Positions 18,199-25,993 of a stretch of DNA of 64,000 nt are shown piece by piece. This DNA comes from Amycolatopsis jejuensis (lineage in GTDB: Bacteria > Actinomycetota > Actinomycetes > Mycobacteriales > Pseudonocardiaceae), in NCBI RefSeq assembly GCF_000717335.1, contig NZ_JNYZ01000037.1:1-64000 (forward strand), given 5' to 3'. The notes beneath the pieces were generated by a model that saw only the letters and a list, made by a program, of their open reading frames with translations, made no database searches and had not been told where the DNA came from. The position numbers and the translations under genes were made by a program. Position 1 is the first letter of the stretch, and every line of letters starts with the position of its first letter.

Positions 18199-18933
18199 GT
18201 GTCCGATCACCCGGCCGACGACATGCTGACCACGCGGTCCGTCAGCAACACCGAAGACGTCTACGCCCGGTTGCGGGGCATGCTGCTCAACGGCGAGATC
18301 CGGCCGGGCACCGTGTTGTCGCAGGTCCAGCTGGCGAAAGAGCTGGCGGTCAGCACCACGCCACTGCGCGAGGCGATGCGCCAGCTGCAGGCGGAAGGCC
18401 TGCTGATCGCGGAGCACAACCGCCGTTCGCGCGTCGCGCCGCTGGAACCGCGCGACATCGATTCGATGTACGGCAGCCGGATCGTGATGGAAGCACTCGC
18501 GATCCGGCTCACCGTCCCGGCGCTGCGGGCCGCCGATCTCGAAGCCCTGCACGAGGATCTGCGGCGCATGCGCAAGGCGAGTGAGGAACAGGACCTCACC
18601 ACGTGGGAACCCCTCCACGCCGAGTTCCACCGCCGGTTGACCAGCGGTGCCGACGAGCACATGGCGCGGGTGATCGATTCGATCGCCAGCCATACCGAGC
18701 GGTACCGCCGGTCCAGCTTGTTCGGTTCGCCTGCTCGTACGTGGGAAATCGGCAATGAGGAGCACGAGGCGATCGTGCGGGCTTGTGAGGCGCGGGAGCC
18801 GGAGCAGGCGGCTGGTCTGCTGGCCCGGCATCTTGCGCGGTCGGCGCTCACGATGCTGGCCAAGGTGGCTCCGGAGGAGGACCCGGTGGCGGTGCGTGAG
18901 GCGCTGCGGATGGTGCAGCGGGCGTCGGACTGA
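18199..18933 (+). CDS. GntR/FCD family transcriptional regulator
   Basis: A 244-residue regulator with a winged HTH (YARLRGMLLNGEIRPG, LAKELAVSTTPLREAMRQL) and a C-terminal FCD ligand domain with metal-binding-type residues (HAEFHRRL, NEEHEAIVRAC, LLARHLARS). FCD regulators respond to carboxylic or aromatic acids and bind short palindromes. Five related palindromes lie at the promoters of this cluster and before this gene, so I infer it represses the meta-cleavage operon and itself. GTG start at 18199. A perfect hairpin follows the stop. Confidence 0.88.
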   Translation: MSDHPADDMLTTRSVSNTEDVYARLRGMLLNGEIRPGTVLSQVQLAKELAVSTTPLREAMRQLQAEGLLIAEHNRRSRVAPLEPRDIDSMYGSRIVMEALAIRLTVPALRAADLEALHEDLRRMRKASEEQDLTTWEPLHAEFHRRLTSGADEHMARVIDSIASHTERYRRSSLFGSPARTWEIGNEEHEAIVRACEAREPEQAAGLLARHLARSALTMLAKVAPEEDPVAVREALRMVQRASD

Positions 18934-18939
18934 GGACAC

Positions 18940-18981
18940 AAAAGGGGACCCTCCGCCTTCCCCGGCGGAGGGTCCCCTTTT
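18940..18981. terminator. bidirectional rho-independent terminator
   Basis: A perfect 18-bp stem (18940-18957 with 18964-18981) with a 6-base loop, flanked by A-run on the left and T-run on the right, between the convergent GntR and FAH genes. It ends transcription in both directions. Confidence 0.92.
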
Positions 18982-19812
18982 TCAGGCCTTTTCCGTGGCC
19001 ACCTTGTTTTCCAGGCTGCCCACGCCGTCGATCTCGACCCGGACCACGTCACCGTCGGTCAGGAATACCTGTGGGTCGCGGCGGAAACCCACGCCGTCCG
19101 GAGTTCCGGTGAGAATGACGTCGCCGACTGCCAGCGTCACGAATTCCGACACCACCGAGATCAGCTTGGGAATGTCGAAGATCATCTGCGACACGTTGCC
19201 GGACTGCAGTTCCCGGCCGTTCACCGACAACCGCAGCTGCGCGCCCTTGGTGAGGTCGACCTCGTCCGGCGTCACGAGATACGGGCCGAGCGGCGTCGAC
19301 CGTTCCCACGATTTCCCTTGCAGCCATTGGTGGGTCTTGTACTGGTAGTCGCGCATCGTGACGTCGTTCGCGACCGTGTACCCGGCGACGTGTGACCACG
19401 CGTCGGCTTCGGCGATGCGCCTGCCGGAGCGGCCGATCACGACCGCCAGCTCGCCTTCGTAGTCCACTTGGGACGATTCCGGCGGCAGCTCGATGTCTTC
19501 CCCGTGTGCCACCAGTGATTCCGGGAACTTCACGAACAGCACCGGGTACGTCGGGAGCTCGCGTTTGCTTTCCGTGACGTGACCGCGGTAGTTGAGGCCG
19601 ACACAGATGATCTTGCCGGGGTGCGGGACGAGCGGGCGCAGGGTCAGCCCGGCGGCCGGGACGGCGCGTTCGCGCACCAGCGGCGGGTTCGCGAGGATCT
19701 CCGACGGCGTCGCGGACCCGAGTTCCGCGATTGCGTCGAGGGGTACGGCGAGGTCGCCGGTGAGCGCGACCGCGGCGCACTCGCCGTCGATGAGGGCAGA
19801 AGCAAAGCGCAT
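18982..19812 (-). CDS. fumarylacetoacetate hydrolase family protein
   Basis: A 276-residue FAH-fold hydrolase/decarboxylase. The family core is intact: CVGLNYRGHVTES, the metal ligands in VDYEGELAVVIGR, AGYTVANDVTMRDYQ, and the C-terminal GDVILTGTPDGVGF. Relatives hydrolyse or decarboxylate acylpyruvates and 2-oxo-hepta-dienoates after ring cleavage. It is last in a four-gene leftward operon (FAH, dioxygenase, dioxygenase, FAH), one base after the dioxygenase stop. The terminator hairpin starts at its stop codon. Confidence 0.88.
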   Translation of the reverse strand: MRFASALIDGECAAVALTGDLAVPLDAIAELGSATPSEILANPPLVRERAVPAAGLTLRPLVPHPGKIICVGLNYRGHVTESKRELPTYPVLFVKFPESLVAHGEDIELPPESSQVDYEGELAVVIGRSGRRIAEADAWSHVAGYTVANDVTMRDYQYKTHQWLQGKSWERSTPLGPYLVTPDEVDLTKGAQLRLSVNGRELQSGNVSQMIFDIPKLISVVSEFVTLAVGDVILTGTPDGVGFRRDPQVFLTDGDVVRVEIDGVGSLENKVATEKA

Positions 19813-19813
19813 G

Positions 19814-20650
19814 TCAGGCAGTCCTCCAGCTCGGGACCTGTCCACCCCAGAGGTTGACGGTCGTCGGCGCGGCTTCCCAGACGCGCGGCTGGTACTCGGC
19901 CCGCTCGTCGAAGTACCGCTCCATTTCGGCGGACAGCTCGATGTGGTTGCCGTCCGGGTCGTCGTAGAACAGGAACAGGTTGCCGCCGGGGCCGTGCCGG
20001 CCGGGTCCCCATTGGATCGGCACTCCGTTGTCGGTGAGCCGGTCGGCCCAGGTCTTGAAGTCCTCCCATTCGGCGAGGTCCCACGAATAGTGGTCCAGAC
20101 CGTTCGGGGTGGCGCCCTGCACAATGGCGACGGAATGGTGTTCGACGGTCGAGCGAAGCCAGGTGAACACCTCGCCCATCCGGTCGCTGATCCGGAATCC
20201 GAGCCCGAGGTAGAACTCGACCATCGGTTCCATGTCGTGCGTGGAGAACGTCGCGTGCTGCACCCGCAGCGGACGGCGGCCCGAGCCTCGGGTGAATTCA
20301 CCGGTCCGGGAAATCGCGCCGTGCCACCGTAAAACGTTGCCGTCCGGGTCGGTGACCTCGAGCTGGTCGCCGACCTCCCGCACCTCGACCCCGCGGTCGC
20401 GCAGCCGCTCGCCGACGCGCTCGGGTCCACCCTCGTCGCCGACCTCGAAGGCGACGTGGGCGAGACCGGCGGTCCCCTTGATCAGTTCGAGGGAATGGTG
20501 TCCCTCGCCGAAACCGAGGTAGACGTGGTCCGTTGTGGACTCGTCATGTCGCACCAATCCCATGTGCCGCCCGTAATGCGCGGCCATCGCTTCGACGTCC
20601 GGCGTGCGCAAGGCCACGTGCGAAAGGGAGGTACGGGTGAGCCCGCTCAT
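19814..20650 (-). CDS. extradiol ring-cleavage dioxygenase (VOC type)
   Basis: A 278-residue type I extradiol dioxygenase (catechol 2,3-dioxygenase-like, two vicinal-oxygen-chelate repeats). Likely Fe(II) ligands are His in VQHATFSTHD, His in LDHYSWDL and Glu in GNHIELSAEM. The enzyme opens a catechol ring next to the hydroxyls with O2, giving a yellow semialdehyde-type product. Its ATG overlaps the stop of the second dioxygenase (ATGA). With the paired FAH enzymes it points to meta-cleavage catabolism; the substrate ring is not evident. Confidence 0.87.
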   Translation of the reverse strand: MSGLTRTSLSHVALRTPDVEAMAAHYGRHMGLVRHDESTTDHVYLGFGEGHHSLELIKGTAGLAHVAFEVGDEGGPERVGERLRDRGVEVREVGDQLEVTDPDGNVLRWHGAISRTGEFTRGSGRRPLRVQHATFSTHDMEPMVEFYLGLGFRISDRMGEVFTWLRSTVEHHSVAIVQGATPNGLDHYSWDLAEWEDFKTWADRLTDNGVPIQWGPGRHGPGGNLFLFYDDPDGNHIELSAEMERYFDERAEYQPRVWEAAPTTVNLWGGQVPSWRTA

Positions 20651-21540
20651 GACAGGAACCCTTCCGGACCGGCGTAGCCCCACATGTTCGGGCCGCCGTC
20701 CTCGGGCGACCAGCGCTTCGGGTACTGCGGGCGGTCGGTGTGCCACGGCCGCGGTTCGAAATAGCCGAGGTCTTCGGAAACGAGGCGATCGAGGTCGGTG
20801 AAGATCTCGACGACGTTGCCGTCCGGATCGGCGTGGTAGGTGAAAAGATTGTGGCCGATTCCGTGCCGCCCCGGGCCCCAGATCAGCGGAATACCCTTCA
20901 TTGCCAACGCATCACACGCGGCGACCACGGCACTCGCGTCCTTCACTTCGAACGCGAAATGGTGCATCTGACCGGGATTCGAGGCATTGACGAAGTTGAC
21001 CGTGTGGTGGTCGGCATTGCAGCGCATGAAGGCGAAGAAATCGCCCAGCCAGTCCGACCAGCGGAAGTCCAGCGCGCGCTGGTAGAAGTCCACAACGGAC
21101 TCCGCGTTGCGCGTACGCGTGGCGACGTGCCCGATCTTCTGCGGCACAATCCCCACCGGCGACAATTCGGCGGCCGGGCGGGAACTGTCGATGACGCACA
21201 GCTGCACGCGGTTGCCTTCGTTGTCCGCGATGTCGTGCACCCGCAGGATTCCGGGTTCCGCGTCCGTTTTCGTGACGACCTCGACGCTTTGCCCGGAAAG
21301 CCGCGTGAGCAGTTCTTCCTCGCGCGTTTCGGTGAGGTCGAACGCAATGTGGTCGACGCCGGCTTTGGCGGCAGGCTGCAGTTCGAGTGCCGGACCGAGG
21401 CCGCCGCTCGCGAGGTAGACGGTGCCGTCCGCGTCGTCGTAGGCGGAAAGGCCGATCACGGTCGTGTAGTAGTCGCGCAGGCGCTGTACGTCCGGGGTGC
21501 GCAGGGCGACGTGCGAGAGGCGGCTGATCGGGCTGGTCAT
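20647..21540 (-). CDS. extradiol ring-cleavage dioxygenase (second paralogue)
   Basis: A 297-residue VOC dioxygenase related to its downstream neighbour: both begin with SHVALRTPDV and share GPGRHG with a following Fe-ligand Glu. Here the predicted ligands are His in KIGHVATRT, His in MHHFAFEV and Glu in NVVEIFTDLD. Its C-terminus is longer and different, so the pair probably acts on different catechols or at two ring-opening steps. It overlaps both neighbours by four bases and is translationally coupled. Confidence 0.86.
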   Translation of the reverse strand: MTSPISRLSHVALRTPDVQRLRDYYTTVIGLSAYDDADGTVYLASGGLGPALELQPAAKAGVDHIAFDLTETREEELLTRLSGQSVEVVTKTDAEPGILRVHDIADNEGNRVQLCVIDSSRPAAELSPVGIVPQKIGHVATRTRNAESVVDFYQRALDFRWSDWLGDFFAFMRCNADHHTVNFVNASNPGQMHHFAFEVKDASAVVAACDALAMKGIPLIWGPGRHGIGHNLFTYHADPDGNVVEIFTDLDRLVSEDLGYFEPRPWHTDRPQYPKRWSPEDGGPNMWGYAGPEGFLS

Positions 21541-22439
21541 TCGGTCACTCCTTCGAGCGGGCCGGACATGCGCGTTTCGAGGCGTCCGATCCCTTCGATC
21601 TCCACGGCGACGGTATCTCCGTGCCGGAGGAACTGCTGGGGGCGCGCGCCGAAGCCGACGCCGGCCGGGGTTCCGGTGGCGATGACGTCGCCGGGCCGGA
21701 GCGTCATGATCCCGGCTAGGTGCCGGAGGATCGCCTCGACGCCGAAAATCATCTGTGCGGTGCTGGAATCCTGTTTGATCTCCCCGTTGACCCAGCACCG
21801 GATCGCGAGAGCCTGAGGGTCGGCGACGAATTCCCGCGGCACGAAGAACGGCCCGACCGGGGAGAAGCCGTCGTAGGCCTTCTGCATCACCCAGTCGATG
21901 CCGACCTCGGGTTTGCTCTTGATCCAGTCGCGGGCGGAAAGATCGTTGAGGACGGTGTACCCGGCCACGCTGTCGAGGATGTCCTCGTCGTCCTCGGCCG
22001 GGGTGCGGCCGATCACCACGGCCAGTTCGGCTTCCCAGTCCACCATTTTGCTGCGCGCGGGAAGCTGCACCGTGGTGCCGGACGCGACCAGCCCGGTCGA
22101 CGCCGGTTTGAGAAAGGCGTACGGCAGTTTGGGCCCGACGGGGGTGCCCATTTCCTTGAGGTGGTCGTAATAGTTCGTCCCGATGCAGACGAGCTTGTCC
22201 GGGTTCACCGGGAGCAGCCATGCGTCCGGTTCCACGGTGGGCGCCGCCCCGGCCCGCCCGGCGGCCGCCGCAACGCGTGGACTCCAGACGTCCCAGCCGG
22301 CGATCACGTCGGGCAGCGGCGGCACCGGCCCGTCGACGAGGTCGCGCAGTGCCACGAGCCGTTCCCCGATGGCGAGCACGACCAGGCTTTCGCCCCCGGC
22401 CGAGGCGGCCGCCAGCCGGTATCTGGGAGTTGTGGTCAT
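21537..22439 (-). CDS. fumarylacetoacetate hydrolase family protein (second paralogue)
   Basis: A 300-residue FAH-fold enzyme. It keeps CIGTNYYDHLKEMG, the metal-binding MVDWEAELAVVIGR, AGYTVLNDLSARDW and PGDVIATGTPAGVGF, with a longer N-terminal domain than the paralogue at 18982. I chose the ATG at 22439, preceded by GGAGGG, over an upstream in-frame ATG at 22475. It is first in the leftward operon. A perfect 12-bp palindrome lies 56 bp upstream. Confidence 0.88.
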   Translation of the reverse strand: MTTTPRYRLAAASAGGESLVVLAIGERLVALRDLVDGPVPPLPDVIAGWDVWSPRVAAAAGRAGAAPTVEPDAWLLPVNPDKLVCIGTNYYDHLKEMGTPVGPKLPYAFLKPASTGLVASGTTVQLPARSKMVDWEAELAVVIGRTPAEDDEDILDSVAGYTVLNDLSARDWIKSKPEVGIDWVMQKAYDGFSPVGPFFVPREFVADPQALAIRCWVNGEIKQDSSTAQMIFGVEAILRHLAGIMTLRPGDVIATGTPAGVGFGARPQQFLRHGDTVAVEIEGIGRLETRMSGPLEGVTE

Positions 22440-22494
22440 TCGGCCCTCCGCATGCTTCCTGCGGATCGGCTGCACAGCCGGTCCGGTCCGCCAG

Positions 22495-22506
22495 AGTCTA
22501 TAGACT
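22495..22506. promoter_or_regulatory. GntR-type operator candidate, best match
   Basis: AGTCTATAGACT is a perfect 12-bp palindrome 56 bp upstream of the first FAH gene. It is the most symmetric member of the set in this locus and likely the main control site of the meta-cleavage operon. Confidence 0.65.
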
Positions 22507-22605
22507 AATGGCGGCCAGGCGCAACTGTGCTGAGTGCTCCGGCGGTCCTTGATTCCGGTGACGACGGTATCTTGCCGGCTTTACGGCGGTGTGCGAGTCT
22601 GCTGA

Positions 22606-22617
22606 TCTCTATAGAGT
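22606..22617. promoter_or_regulatory. GntR-type operator candidate facing a lost or tiny gene
   Basis: TCTCTATAGAGT contains a 10-bp perfect palindrome (22607-22616) and lies 5 bp before a GTG that opens only a 34-codon reading frame. A controlled gene on the plus strand seems to be missing here. Confidence 0.55.
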
Positions 22618-22621
22618 GTGG

Positions 22622-22726
22622 GTGCCTGAGCTGGCGAAGCTCATCGGGCGGGCAATCCCCCTGGACCACGGGGCCGTCGAACCCTGGCGCGCCCCGCGTG
22701 GGTTGCCCGAGCCGGACGCCGGGTAG
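22622..22726 (+). pseudogene. possible 5' remnant of a GntR-controlled gene
   Basis: A 34-residue frame opens with GTG at 22622 and reads VPELAKLIGRAIPL, then ends in TAG at 22724-22726, touching the 3' end of the convergent VOC gene. It is preceded by a palindromic operator, which suggests a real start whose downstream part has been lost. I do not recognise the family. It may equally be meaningless. Confidence 0.25.
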
Positions 22727-22727
22727 C

Positions 22728-23342
22728 TCAACCCGCCATTACCGAAGTCTCCCAAGGGAAACCGTCCGGATCAGTGAAGGGACCGGTGTCGCTGCCCACA
22801 GCGACGCGGTGCGAGCCATCGCCGGAAACGTCCACCCCGGCGTCCTTCGCCAATGCGCGGCGGCCGTACAGGGCCAATTTGAGCGGGCTCGTCTCGAATT
22901 CCACGTACTTGCGCCCGAAACTCTTGCCCACCGTCAAGCCGTGGTCGACGTAGAACTGCTTGCTCGCCGCCACGTCCGCGACTCCCAGCAGCAGTACCAT
23001 CTGCTCGAATTCCCGTGCCGCCGGAGTGGTGTTCTTCTTCGAGGAACAAGCGACCTTCCAAATCGCGCCGTCCGGGGCCTGCACCACCCCGCCGAAGCCC
23101 CAGAACGATTTGGTGGCCGGTTTGAGGGAAGTGGCACCGGCCTGCAAAGCCGCGTCGAGGTAGGCAACGGCGTTTGCCGGCTGCGAAACGGTGAGGGAAA
23201 TGGTGAATCCGCGGAAACCGGTGCTCGGGGCGTCGGCCTGGCGGAAGCGGAGGCGGGGGCCAAGGTCGAAGGCTTCGGCGTAGAAGCGCTCGGCGGCGGC
23301 CGGGTCGGGAACGTCCAGGGTGATGAAGTCGAAGGAAGTCAT
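22728..23342 (-). CDS. VOC family protein (glyoxalase-like, two repeats)
   Basis: A 204-residue vicinal-oxygen-chelate protein with FDFITLDVPDPAAAERFYAE at the N-terminus and a second repeat (QMVLLLGVADVAASKQFYVDHG). The expected metal-ligand His near the start is replaced (ITLD), so catalysis is doubtful; it could be an antibiotic-binding or scaffold-type VOC. It is a single gene facing the remnant at 22622. An AAGGAAG site lies just upstream of the ATG. Confidence 0.78.
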   Translation of the reverse strand: MTSFDFITLDVPDPAAAERFYAEAFDLGPRLRFRQADAPSTGFRGFTISLTVSQPANAVAYLDAALQAGATSLKPATKSFWGFGGVVQAPDGAIWKVACSSKKNTTPAAREFEQMVLLLGVADVAASKQFYVDHGLTVGKSFGRKYVEFETSPLKLALYGRRALAKDAGVDVSGDGSHRVAVGSDTGPFTDPDGFPWETSVMAG

Positions 23343-23391
23343 GCGGAAAACGTTAGGTCGGCGGCCCGGCCCGCCGCTTCTCGATTCCTGA

Positions 23392-23802
23392 TTACTTCCG
23401 CGAAGCCAGCCACGCGTCCCGCCGCCGGGCGGAGGCCTGCGTGAGCCAGGCGTCCTCGACCACCTCGGTCAGCTCCCGCAGCGTGAGCTCGCCCAGGCGG
23501 CTCGCGCGGACCAGGACCGACGGGTGGCCGTCGAAATGCGGGGTGGTGAAGAACGGCGTCCCGGGATCCTGGATCAGTGCCAGTTTGTCCGATTCGGACG
23601 GTACCCAGAACACGATGACATCGGGGTACCGCTCGCCGGTCTCGGGATCGAACGCGTCGGGGCGCGGAGTGCGGAAGAAGACGAACGATTTGCGGCCCAC
23701 CTGGTACACCGCGTTACCGCGCGAGCCGCGCTCCACCGTGACGTGGGGCATCCCCAGCGCCAGCTCGTGCACATCCTCGACCTGCGCCCGGCGCGTCGCC
23801 AT
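23392..23802 (-). CDS. MmcQ/YjbR family DNA-binding-fold protein
   Basis: About 136 residues with the MmcQ/YjbR (CyaY-like) fold: an opening helix with ALGMPHVTVE, then VYQVGRKSFVFFRTPRP, PFFTTPHFDGHPSVLVRAS and a C-terminal LTEVVEDAWL helix. The fold is widespread and its role is unknown. I chose the ATG at 23802 (MATRRAQ); a GTG three codons upstream is possible. It stands alone between the VOC and LysR genes. Confidence 0.75.
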   Translation of the reverse strand: MATRRAQVEDVHELALGMPHVTVERGSRGNAVYQVGRKSFVFFRTPRPDAFDPETGERYPDVIVFWVPSESDKLALIQDPGTPFFTTPHFDGHPSVLVRASRLGELTLRELTEVVEDAWLTQASARRRDAWLASRK

Positions 23803-23820
23803 GACCTGCACGATACGGGT

Positions 23821-24747
23821 TCAGCGCAGCTGCCCGGAAGGCCATCGGCCACCGTCGACGGCGGCGCGGACCTCGCGGACCAGCGTGTTCGCCACCACCT
23901 GCACCGCGGGGGCGACCCGGACCGTCCGCGGCATCCCGAGTACCACGGTCCGGCGGATTTCCGGCTCCGTCACCGGCGCTGCGGTCAGGACGCCGTTCTC
24001 CAGATCCTCGGCGATCCCCACCGACGGCAGGATCGTCCAGCCGTGCCCGGCCAGCGTGAACTGCTTCTGCAGGGCCATCGAATTCGTGTGCACCGCCACG
24101 TCGATGGCCGCCCCGGCCTCGTGGGCGGCGTTCGTGATCAGCGAATACAGCCCATGCCCCGGTTGCGGCATCACGAGCGGATGCGTGACGACGTCCGCCA
24201 GCGGCACCGGCTGGTCGGCGCGCAATCCCTCGGCCGGTCCGGCGGCCACCCACAGGTGCTCGTCCACGAGCGGGGTCACGTTGAGCGAGGGCGTGCTCGT
24301 GAGGTCGTACAGCAGGCTCAGATCGACGTCACCGGCGTCCAGCCACTGCTGCAGATGACCCGAGTACGCCGTCAAAACCCGCAGCTCGACGCCGGGATGC
24401 TCGCGCAGCACGGCCGTCACCAAGGGCTCGGCGAGCGTCTCCGCGGTGCTCGCCAGCAGCCCGACGGTGACGATTCCGGTCACCGTGCCGGGTGACGGCG
24501 TCAGCTCGGCACGGGCCCGGTCCAGCTCCGTGAGTGCGCGGCGGGCGCGTTCGGCGAGGGCGGCGCCTGCCTCGGTCGGGCGCATGCCGAGCCGGGTCCG
24601 TTCGAACAATGGGGTGCCGAATTCCTTTTCCAGCGCCCGGATGTAACGCGTCACCGCGGGCTGGACGACGTGCAGCAGCTCGGCCGCCTTCGTCACGCTG
24701 CCCACGTCGGCGACCAGGACCAGGGCCTTCAGTTGTTTGAGATCCAT
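23821..24747 (-). CDS. LysR-family transcriptional regulator
   Basis: A 308-residue LysR protein. The HTH runs from MDLKQLKALVLVADVGSV through AAELLHVVQPAVTRYIRALE, followed by the substrate-binding domain starting VTVGLLASTAETLAEP. I chose the ATG at 24747, which gives the standard LysR start and has GAGGGCGGG just before it. It is divergent from the acyl-CoA dehydrogenase operon and probably controls it. An inverted repeat in the divergent gap is a candidate binding site. Confidence 0.9.
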   Translation of the reverse strand: MDLKQLKALVLVADVGSVTKAAELLHVVQPAVTRYIRALEKEFGTPLFERTRLGMRPTEAGAALAERARRALTELDRARAELTPSPGTVTGIVTVGLLASTAETLAEPLVTAVLREHPGVELRVLTAYSGHLQQWLDAGDVDLSLLYDLTSTPSLNVTPLVDEHLWVAAGPAEGLRADQPVPLADVVTHPLVMPQPGHGLYSLITNAAHEAGAAIDVAVHTNSMALQKQFTLAGHGWTILPSVGIAEDLENGVLTAAPVTEPEIRRTVVLGMPRTVRVAPAVQVVANTLVREVRAAVDGGRWPSGQLR

Positions 24748-24794
24748 CCCGCCCTCGCATGTCGGCATCACGAATCGGTATTTCCCAGCGACCG

Positions 24795-24810
24795 TCATCA
24801 GGAGTGATGA
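24795..24810. promoter_or_regulatory. inverted repeat, candidate LysR site
   Basis: TCATCA, four bases, TGATGA: a perfect 6-4-6 inverted repeat in the 70-bp gap between the divergent LysR and acyl-CoA dehydrogenase genes, 8 bp before the GTG start. This position suits a repressor better than the usual LysR activation site. Confidence 0.4.
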
Positions 24811-24817
24811 TAGCCGG

Positions 24818-25993
24818 GTGACAACCAGGCATGACGGGCTCAGCGAAGAGGAAGCAGCGATCGTGGACCTGGTCGGCGAGTTCGTCGACCGGGAGGTCCG
24901 GCCGGTCGCGCGGGACCTCGACCACACGAATACGTACCCGGAAAAGCTCATCGGCCAGATGAAGGAGATGGGCATCTTCGGGCTGGCCATCCCGGAGCCG
25001 TGGGGTGAGGCGTTCGTGTCGGCGCGGTGCTACGCGTCCGTCACCGAGGAGCTCGCGCGCGGCTGGATGAGCCTCGCCGGCGCCATGGGCGGGCACACCG
25101 TGGTGTCGAAACTCCTGGTCGCGTACGGCACTGAGGAGCAGCAGAACGAGTACCTGCCGAAAATGGCGACCGGCGAGATCCGCGCCACGATGGCGCTCAC
25201 CGAACCCGGCGGCGGCTCCGACCTGCAGGCCATGCGCACCACCGCACGCCGCGCCGGAGACGCCGAATACGTGATCAACGGCTCGAAGACCTGGATCACC
25301 AACGCCCGCCGTTCACAGCTGATCGCCTTGCTGTGCAAGACGGATCCGGCCGCCGAACCCGCGCATCGGGGCGTCAGCGTGCTGCTGGTGGACAAACGCC
25401 ACGACCTTCCGGGGTTCGCGGTGTCGCGAGACCTGCCCAAGCTCGGGTACAAGGGCGTGGAGAGCTGCGAGCTGTCCTTCGACGACGTCCGGGTCCCGGC
25501 CTCGGCGCTGCTCGGCGGCCGCGAGGGCGAAGGCTTTGCGCAGATGATGCGTGGCCTGGAGATCGGCCGGATCCAGGTCGCCTGCCGGGCGCTCGGCGTC
25601 GGGCGGGCGGCGTTCGAGGACGCGCTGCGGTACTCGCAGGAACGGGAAAGCTTCGGCAAACCGATCTGGCAGCACCAGTCGGTCGGCAATCTCCTCGCCG
25701 ACATGGCGACAAAACTCGAAGCGGCTCGTCAGCTCGTCCACCATGCCGCCCGGCGCTACGACTCCGGCGAACGCGCCGACCTGGAAGCGGGCATGGCGAA
25801 GCTGTTCGCGTCGGAGACGGCGATGGAGGTCGCGCTGAATGCGGTGCGCATCCACGGTGGCTATGGGTATTCGACGGAGTTCGACGTGGAGCGGTACTTC
25901 CGCGACGCGCCGCTGATGATCGTCGGCGAGGGCACCAACGAGATTCAGCGCAACGTGATCGCTCGGCAGCTGGTGAAGCGGGGGATTGCGTGA
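24818..25993 (+). CDS. acyl-CoA dehydrogenase
   Basis: A 391-residue FAD acyl-CoA dehydrogenase. Signatures include MALTEPGGGSDLQAM, WITNARRSQLIALL, QHQSVGNLLADMATKLE and GGYGYSTEFDVERYFRD; the catalytic Glu is in VGEGTNEIQRN. It makes a trans-2-enoyl-CoA. GTG start at 24818, with a GGAG 14 bp upstream; in-frame starts further upstream lie inside the LysR gene region. The MaoC-type hydratase and CitE-type lyase follow with overlapping stops, a trio resembling Rv2500c-Rv2499c-Rv2498c of M. tuberculosis, tied to leucine and itaconate-type degradation. Confidence 0.92.
   Translation: MTTRHDGLSEEEAAIVDLVGEFVDREVRPVARDLDHTNTYPEKLIGQMKEMGIFGLAIPEPWGEAFVSARCYASVTEELARGWMSLAGAMGGHTVVSKLLVAYGTEEQQNEYLPKMATGEIRATMALTEPGGGSDLQAMRTTARRAGDAEYVINGSKTWITNARRSQLIALLCKTDPAAEPAHRGVSVLLVDKRHDLPGFAVSRDLPKLGYKGVESCELSFDDVRVPASALLGGREGEGFAQMMRGLEIGRIQVACRALGVGRAAFEDALRYSQERESFGKPIWQHQSVGNLLADMATKLEAARQLVHHAARRYDSGERADLEAGMAKLFASETAMEVALNAVRIHGGYGYSTEFDVERYFRDAPLMIVGEGTNEIQRNVIARQLVKRGIA

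Noticed and set aside
18940..18981. CRISPR-like or mobile repeat
   Set aside because: It is a single perfect hairpin with flanking A and T runs between convergent genes, a standard bidirectional terminator.
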